Shown here piece by piece: positions 42,461 to 45,187 of a DNA stretch of 45,187 bases. The notes beneath the pieces were generated by a model. It was given only the letters and a program-made list of their open reading frames with translations. It did no database searches and was not told the DNA's origin. A program made the position numbers and the translations under genes. The stretch is from the NCBI GenBank assembly GCA_002484335.1, contig DLJQ01000010.1, positions 38,514 to 83,700 on the forward strand, in the 5' to 3' direction. Source of the stretch: Flavobacteriales bacterium UBA7612. Lineage in GTDB: Bacteria > Bacteroidota > Bacteroidia > Flavobacteriales > Weeksellaceae. Positions within the stretch are counted from its first letter, which is position 1. Each line of letters starts with the position of its first letter.

Positions 42461-42556
42461 TTGGGCAATCCCTTCGGACCGCGCTTTCCGTTTCTATCTT
42501 TTTACTTAGCTAGAACGCTTTGCAAAAAGGATATCCTCTACTATCGCTATTGCAAA
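42461..42556. repeat. Structured intergenic repeat of the flavobacterial type
   Basis: About 96 bp, clearly richer in GC than its surroundings. The outer pairing is gcaat (42465-42469) / attgc (42549-42553). Inside lie a hairpin cgga (42475-42478) / tccg (42487-42490) and a near-perfect stem tatcttttt (from 42494) / aaaaaggata (to 42533). Consensus-like pieces GGGCAATCCCTTCGGACCGC and AAAAAGGAT, followed by CTACTATCGCTATTGC, resemble, from memory, a dispersed element seen between genes in many Flavobacteriia. Only one copy is in this window, so repetition cannot be shown here. Confidence 0.55.
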
Positions 42557-42689
42557 AATATTTTGTTTTATAATTCGTTTATATTTATAATGTATTTTTA
42601 AAATCATATAATCTCTATTTACTAATATCTTATTTGTTGCATATTTAATAGTTTTAAATTAATTTTAAAAAAACAAACAAAAAAGTAAT

Positions 42690-42705
42690 ATTACAATATT
42701 GTAAT
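42690..42705. promoter_or_regulatory. 16-bp perfect palindrome upstream of the secreted protein gene
   Basis: attacaatattgtaat reads identically on both strands and ends 20 bp before the ATG at 42726. It may be an operator or just AT-rich chance symmetry. Confidence 0.3.
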
Positions 42706-42725
42706 TTTTAATAAACCACATATTT

Positions 42726-44027
42726 ATGAGAAATTTTTTACTTATAACAACCTTGTTTTGCTCATCAAGCTATTTATGGGCACAGAAGCAAATAGGACCA
42801 GGAAATTCAGATATAAATAATACTTACTTAAAAAAAGAAAAATCTCTTTACACAATTTACTATGTAAAAGATAGTAAGTGGGATGTAAAAGGTACATACA
42901 CTAAAGATCAATTAATAGAAGGAAATAACTTAATAGTTACAACTAATTATATTGATGATAAAGATAAATGGTACAGAAAAACTATTTCTACTGCTAATTT
43001 TAAAACTTTAGCACCAACTACTTTTCTATCAGAAAGTACTTCGAAGAAGATAGATGTAAAGTTTGGAAATCCAATTAGTGTAAAATTAGTAGATTTAAAA
43101 GATAGTAAAAATAGTAGATCAGAAACTTTAAATCTTAAAGAGAATTTTTTTGACTATCATATTATAGAACCTTTATTAAGTTCTTTACCTTTAAAAACAG
43201 GATATAAAGTTACAATTCCAACTTTTTATTATAGTGGAAATCCTAAAGAAGAACAGCTTGGGGATTATGTAATACAAGAGGTAAAAAGTTACGAATATCA
43301 ATCACCAAAAACTGGTAAACATCCATCTTGGTTAATTAGTTTATTAGAAAAATCTTCTAATTCTGTTTATTATTATATTGTAGACAAACAAGATCATCGT
43401 CTATGGCAACGAGAGATGTTTGTAGGAGATGGTGTTTGGGAAATATGTGCAAATGAAGAATTAGATTATCAACCAATTAAAAATAAATTTGATCAAAAGG
43501 ATGCATTAGATAAGGTAAATAATGGAAATAGTTTTATAATAGGAACTGCATTTGCTCGCGATCATGCCAAAGGAGGAATTTCTATAGTCAATATTAATAA
43601 AGCTCAATATGCACCCAAAGGAACTGAAATTACGCTGATTGTAAATTCTCCTTATATCAAGGAATGGAAAGAAGTAAATAAAAAAATAAGAAAGGAGAAA
43701 AAAGTTTCTGAAGTTCCAATTGATAAAAATGTATCATCTACAATAAAAATAGCTAAGGTATATGATGATAAAGGACATTTTGAGTTTACAAATTTAAAAC
43801 CAGGTGAGTATATTCTAATGACGACTTTTGGTTTTACACATAAATATTCTTACAGTTATCAATCAGGAACATCTTATTTAATGCATCCAAGCGGAGCAGT
43901 TCTTGGCTCAAATCCTGTTTATAGTTCTGCCAGTGGAGCTACAAATTCTGTTGCTGAAATAGAAAAAGTTGTTACAATAAAACAGAATGGGGAAGAAGTG
44001 AAGGTAAATCTTAAAGATACACATTAG
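42726..44027 (+). CDS. Secreted protein with C-terminal carboxypeptidase-regulatory-like domain
   Basis: 433 residues. The signal peptide (NFLLITTLFCSSSYLWAQ) ends near residue 20. Residues about 35-245 are beta-rich and resemble DUF3108-type envelope domains (YYIVDKQDHRLWQREMFVGDG). The C-terminal part (about 275-430) looks like a carboxypeptidase-regulatory or prealbumin-like fold, with GHFEFTNLKPGEYILMTTFGF, the pattern of such modules. It probably lies in the periplasm or on the cell surface. It is followed after 15 bp by another secreted protein gene, likely in one transcript. No enzymatic motif is recognised. Confidence 0.65.
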   Translation: MRNFLLITTLFCSSSYLWAQKQIGPGNSDINNTYLKKEKSLYTIYYVKDSKWDVKGTYTKDQLIEGNNLIVTTNYIDDKDKWYRKTISTANFKTLAPTTFLSESTSKKIDVKFGNPISVKLVDLKDSKNSRSETLNLKENFFDYHIIEPLLSSLPLKTGYKVTIPTFYYSGNPKEEQLGDYVIQEVKSYEYQSPKTGKHPSWLISLLEKSSNSVYYYIVDKQDHRLWQREMFVGDGVWEICANEELDYQPIKNKFDQKDALDKVNNGNSFIIGTAFARDHAKGGISIVNINKAQYAPKGTEITLIVNSPYIKEWKEVNKKIRKEKKVSEVPIDKNVSSTIKIAKVYDDKGHFEFTNLKPGEYILMTTFGFTHKYSYSYQSGTSYLMHPSGAVLGSNPVYSSASGATNSVAEIEKVVTIKQNGEEVKVNLKDTH

Positions 44028-44042
44028 ACAAAAAAAAATACT

Positions 44043-44426
44043 ATGAAAAAAATAATTTTCACATTGCTTGTATTAAGTTTTTCAACGATTAATGCACAAA
44101 ATAAAAAAGGATTAGAGAAGAGCTCTTTGTCATTATATAATACAGATATTAATGTAAAAGATTATAAAGTTATAAAAGCTGAAACATTATTAGATTTAGC
44201 ACTTAACTATTCTTATACAAGAACTATTTCTCTTTATTCAAAAAATGAAAATACATATCTTAATTTACCAATTTTATTAATTGGAGATCAATTGATTTCT
44301 GATGAACAAGCAAGAAATCTAAAAATAGAGAGTATTAAAAGTATTAAATATATAGATGGTCCAGAAAATACAATTTATGGCCAAAATGGATTGTCAAATG
44401 CTGTTATGAAAATTGAATTGATATAA
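44043..44426 (+). CDS. Small secreted TonB-plug-like protein
   Basis: 127 residues with signal peptide (KKIIFTLLVLSFSTINAQ). The C-terminus reads IESIKSIKYIDGPENTIYGQNGLSNAVMKIEL, which has the layout of the end of a TonB-receptor plug (IExIEVLKGPxxxxYGxxGxxGVIxI) but with no barrel after it. It is therefore a stand-alone plug-like or related module, or a remnant of a larger receptor. There is no in-frame continuation in the next 90 bp. It lies 15 bp downstream of the previous secreted protein, probably in one operon. Confidence 0.6.
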   Translation: MKKIIFTLLVLSFSTINAQNKKGLEKSSLSLYNTDINVKDYKVIKAETLLDLALNYSYTRTISLYSKNENTYLNLPILLIGDQLISDEQARNLKIESIKSIKYIDGPENTIYGQNGLSNAVMKIELI

Positions 44427-44472
44427 TTATTTGAATTAAGAAAAATTTATATGGTTTATTGAGTAAGAAATG

Positions 44473-44480
44473 TAATTTTG
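44473..44480 (+). promoter_or_regulatory. -7 element of the CsgG-like gene
   Basis: TAATTTTG fits TAnnTTTG; no convincing -33 is visible. Predicted start is near 44486, about 35 bp before the ATG at 44521. Confidence 0.45.
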
Positions 44481-44520
44481 CATCAGTAAAATTATTATTT
44501 TAAAAAATCAACTATTTATT

Positions 44521-45150
44521 ATGAAAAAAACTTTATTTTTTCTTTTTTTATTTTGTTCAATTTTTACAATTGCTCAAAAACAAATTTATTCATCTCCAAA
44601 TTTATCTAAACAAATAGGAACACAGAAAACAGTTGCAATATTACCATTCACAACGACTATTACGTACAAAAAGACTCCTAAAAAGTATGATGCAGAAGCT
44701 AATCATGATCAAGAATTGAAAATGGCAAAAAATATACAATCTAGTATGTATACTTTTTTACTTAGAAAAGTGGACAAATATTCAGTAAGTTTTCAAGATG
44801 TAGATCAAACAAATATTCTATTAAAAAAAGCTGGTATTGAAGATCAACTTGATGGGATGACGAAAGATGAAATTGCCAAAATATTGAATGTTGATGCTGT
44901 TATTAGTGGTAAATTTGATCAAATACAAAGTAGGAGCGAGGCAGGTGCTATTGTTACAACAGTGTTATTTGGAGGTCTAGGTAGTAAAACAGGTTCAGGA
45001 ACTCTTACTATGACAATAAATAGTGGTGATAATGGAGAATTATTATGGAGATTTATGAAAACAATGGATGATACTATTACAATTTCTACAGATCAATTAG
45101 TTGAAAGTATGATGAGAAAAGTATCAAGAAATTTTCCTTATACAAAATAA
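44521..45150 (+). CDS. CsgG/GNA1162-like envelope protein
   Basis: 209 residues, signal peptide KKTLFFLFLFCSIFTIAQ. The fold signature of the CsgG/TolB-N-type family is visible: TVAILPFTTTITY, a helix with SSMYTFLLRKVDKYSVSFQDVDQTN, then GMTKDEIAKILNVDAVISGKFDQI, and a strand pair SGTLTMTINSGDNGELLWRFMK. No lipobox cysteine follows the signal peptide, unlike CsgG itself. It probably acts in the periplasm or at the outer membrane; the transport or assembly role is not established. It has its own -7 box, and the window ends 37 bp later. Confidence 0.72.
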   Translation: MKKTLFFLFLFCSIFTIAQKQIYSSPNLSKQIGTQKTVAILPFTTTITYKKTPKKYDAEANHDQELKMAKNIQSSMYTFLLRKVDKYSVSFQDVDQTNILLKKAGIEDQLDGMTKDEIAKILNVDAVISGKFDQIQSRSEAGAIVTTVLFGGLGSKTGSGTLTMTINSGDNGELLWRFMKTMDDTITISTDQLVESMMRKVSRNFPYTK

Positions 45151-45187
45151 AAAATTAGATAAAATTTAAATTAAAAATAGCTTCTGA

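Larger units (their letters stand above)
42395..42725. other. 331-bp intergenic region after purD
   Basis: No gene is seen. It contains the purD terminator (42419-42460), a structured GC-richer repeat-like element (42461-42556), an AT-rich stretch with nothing recognisable (42557-42689), and a 16-bp palindrome (42690-42705) ahead of the next gene. Confidence 0.7.

Noticed and set aside
1..45187. Search for CRISPR arrays, tRNA genes, rRNA, insertion sequences and att-like repeats.
   Set aside because: No regularly spaced repeats, no cloverleaf with a CCA-type end, and no transposase, integrase or phage gene was recognised.

Overview
The window is very AT-rich (roughly 30% GC by eye) and almost fully coding. 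Family content and signals point to a Bacteroidetes of class Flavobacteriia, probably near Empedobacter/Chishuiella/Weeksella (the genus is a guess). Shine-Dalgarno sequences are weak or absent, several promoters fit TTTG-N19/20-TAnnTTTG, and there are CreD with a small winged-helix regulator, an LtaS-type enzyme, LytS/LytTR kinases and secreted proteins with typical flavobacterial signal peptides. No rRNA, tRNA, CRISPR array, transposase or phage gene was found.

Layout. (1) 1-8.7 kb: a GreA/B-like protein, an XRE/short-chain-fatty-acyl-type regulator, an MFS exporter, a photolyase, a ClC protein, an AraC regulator broken by a one-base shift, and an outer-membrane barrel protein. (2) 8.7-15.2 kb: a redox island with two zinc alcohol dehydrogenases, two aldo/keto reductases and a cupin-CMD-CMD fusion around an AraC regulator, probably aldehyde/ketone or quinone metabolism. 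(3) 15.25-20.2 kb, minus strand: a tight four-gene operon of LtaS/phosphoethanolamine-transferase-like enzyme, diacylglycerol kinase, OmpR-type regulator and histidine kinase. Its layout resembles PmrCAB with built-in DAG recycling, and a PmrA-box-like CTTAAG-N5-CTTAAG lies upstream. (4) 20.6-28.1 kb: purL-purC-purF-purM behind a good promoter and a guanine-class purine riboswitch. (5) 28.1-38.5 kb: unrelated genes between purM and purN. These are a pirin-like protein, two tandem lipoprotein intradiol dioxygenases, an unknown protein and a LytS/LytTR pair in one operon; then two CreD-region operons sharing a 17-bp palindromic operator, and a Pif1-like helicase. (6) 38.5-42.4 kb: purN, purH, an inserted S23/four-helix-bundle gene, and purD. 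(7) 42.4-45.2 kb: a structured intergenic repeat and three secreted proteins (a carboxypeptidase-regulatory-like fold, a TonB-plug-like mini protein and a CsgG-like protein).

The purine genes cover PRPP to IMP except purK/E and purB. The most notable signals are regulatory: the purL riboswitch with a competing copy of its P1 strand, the shared CreD-region operators, 21-bp-period direct repeats before the dioxygenase/LytTR operon, and the PmrA-like box. All family and motif calls were made by reading the sequence, with no database search.
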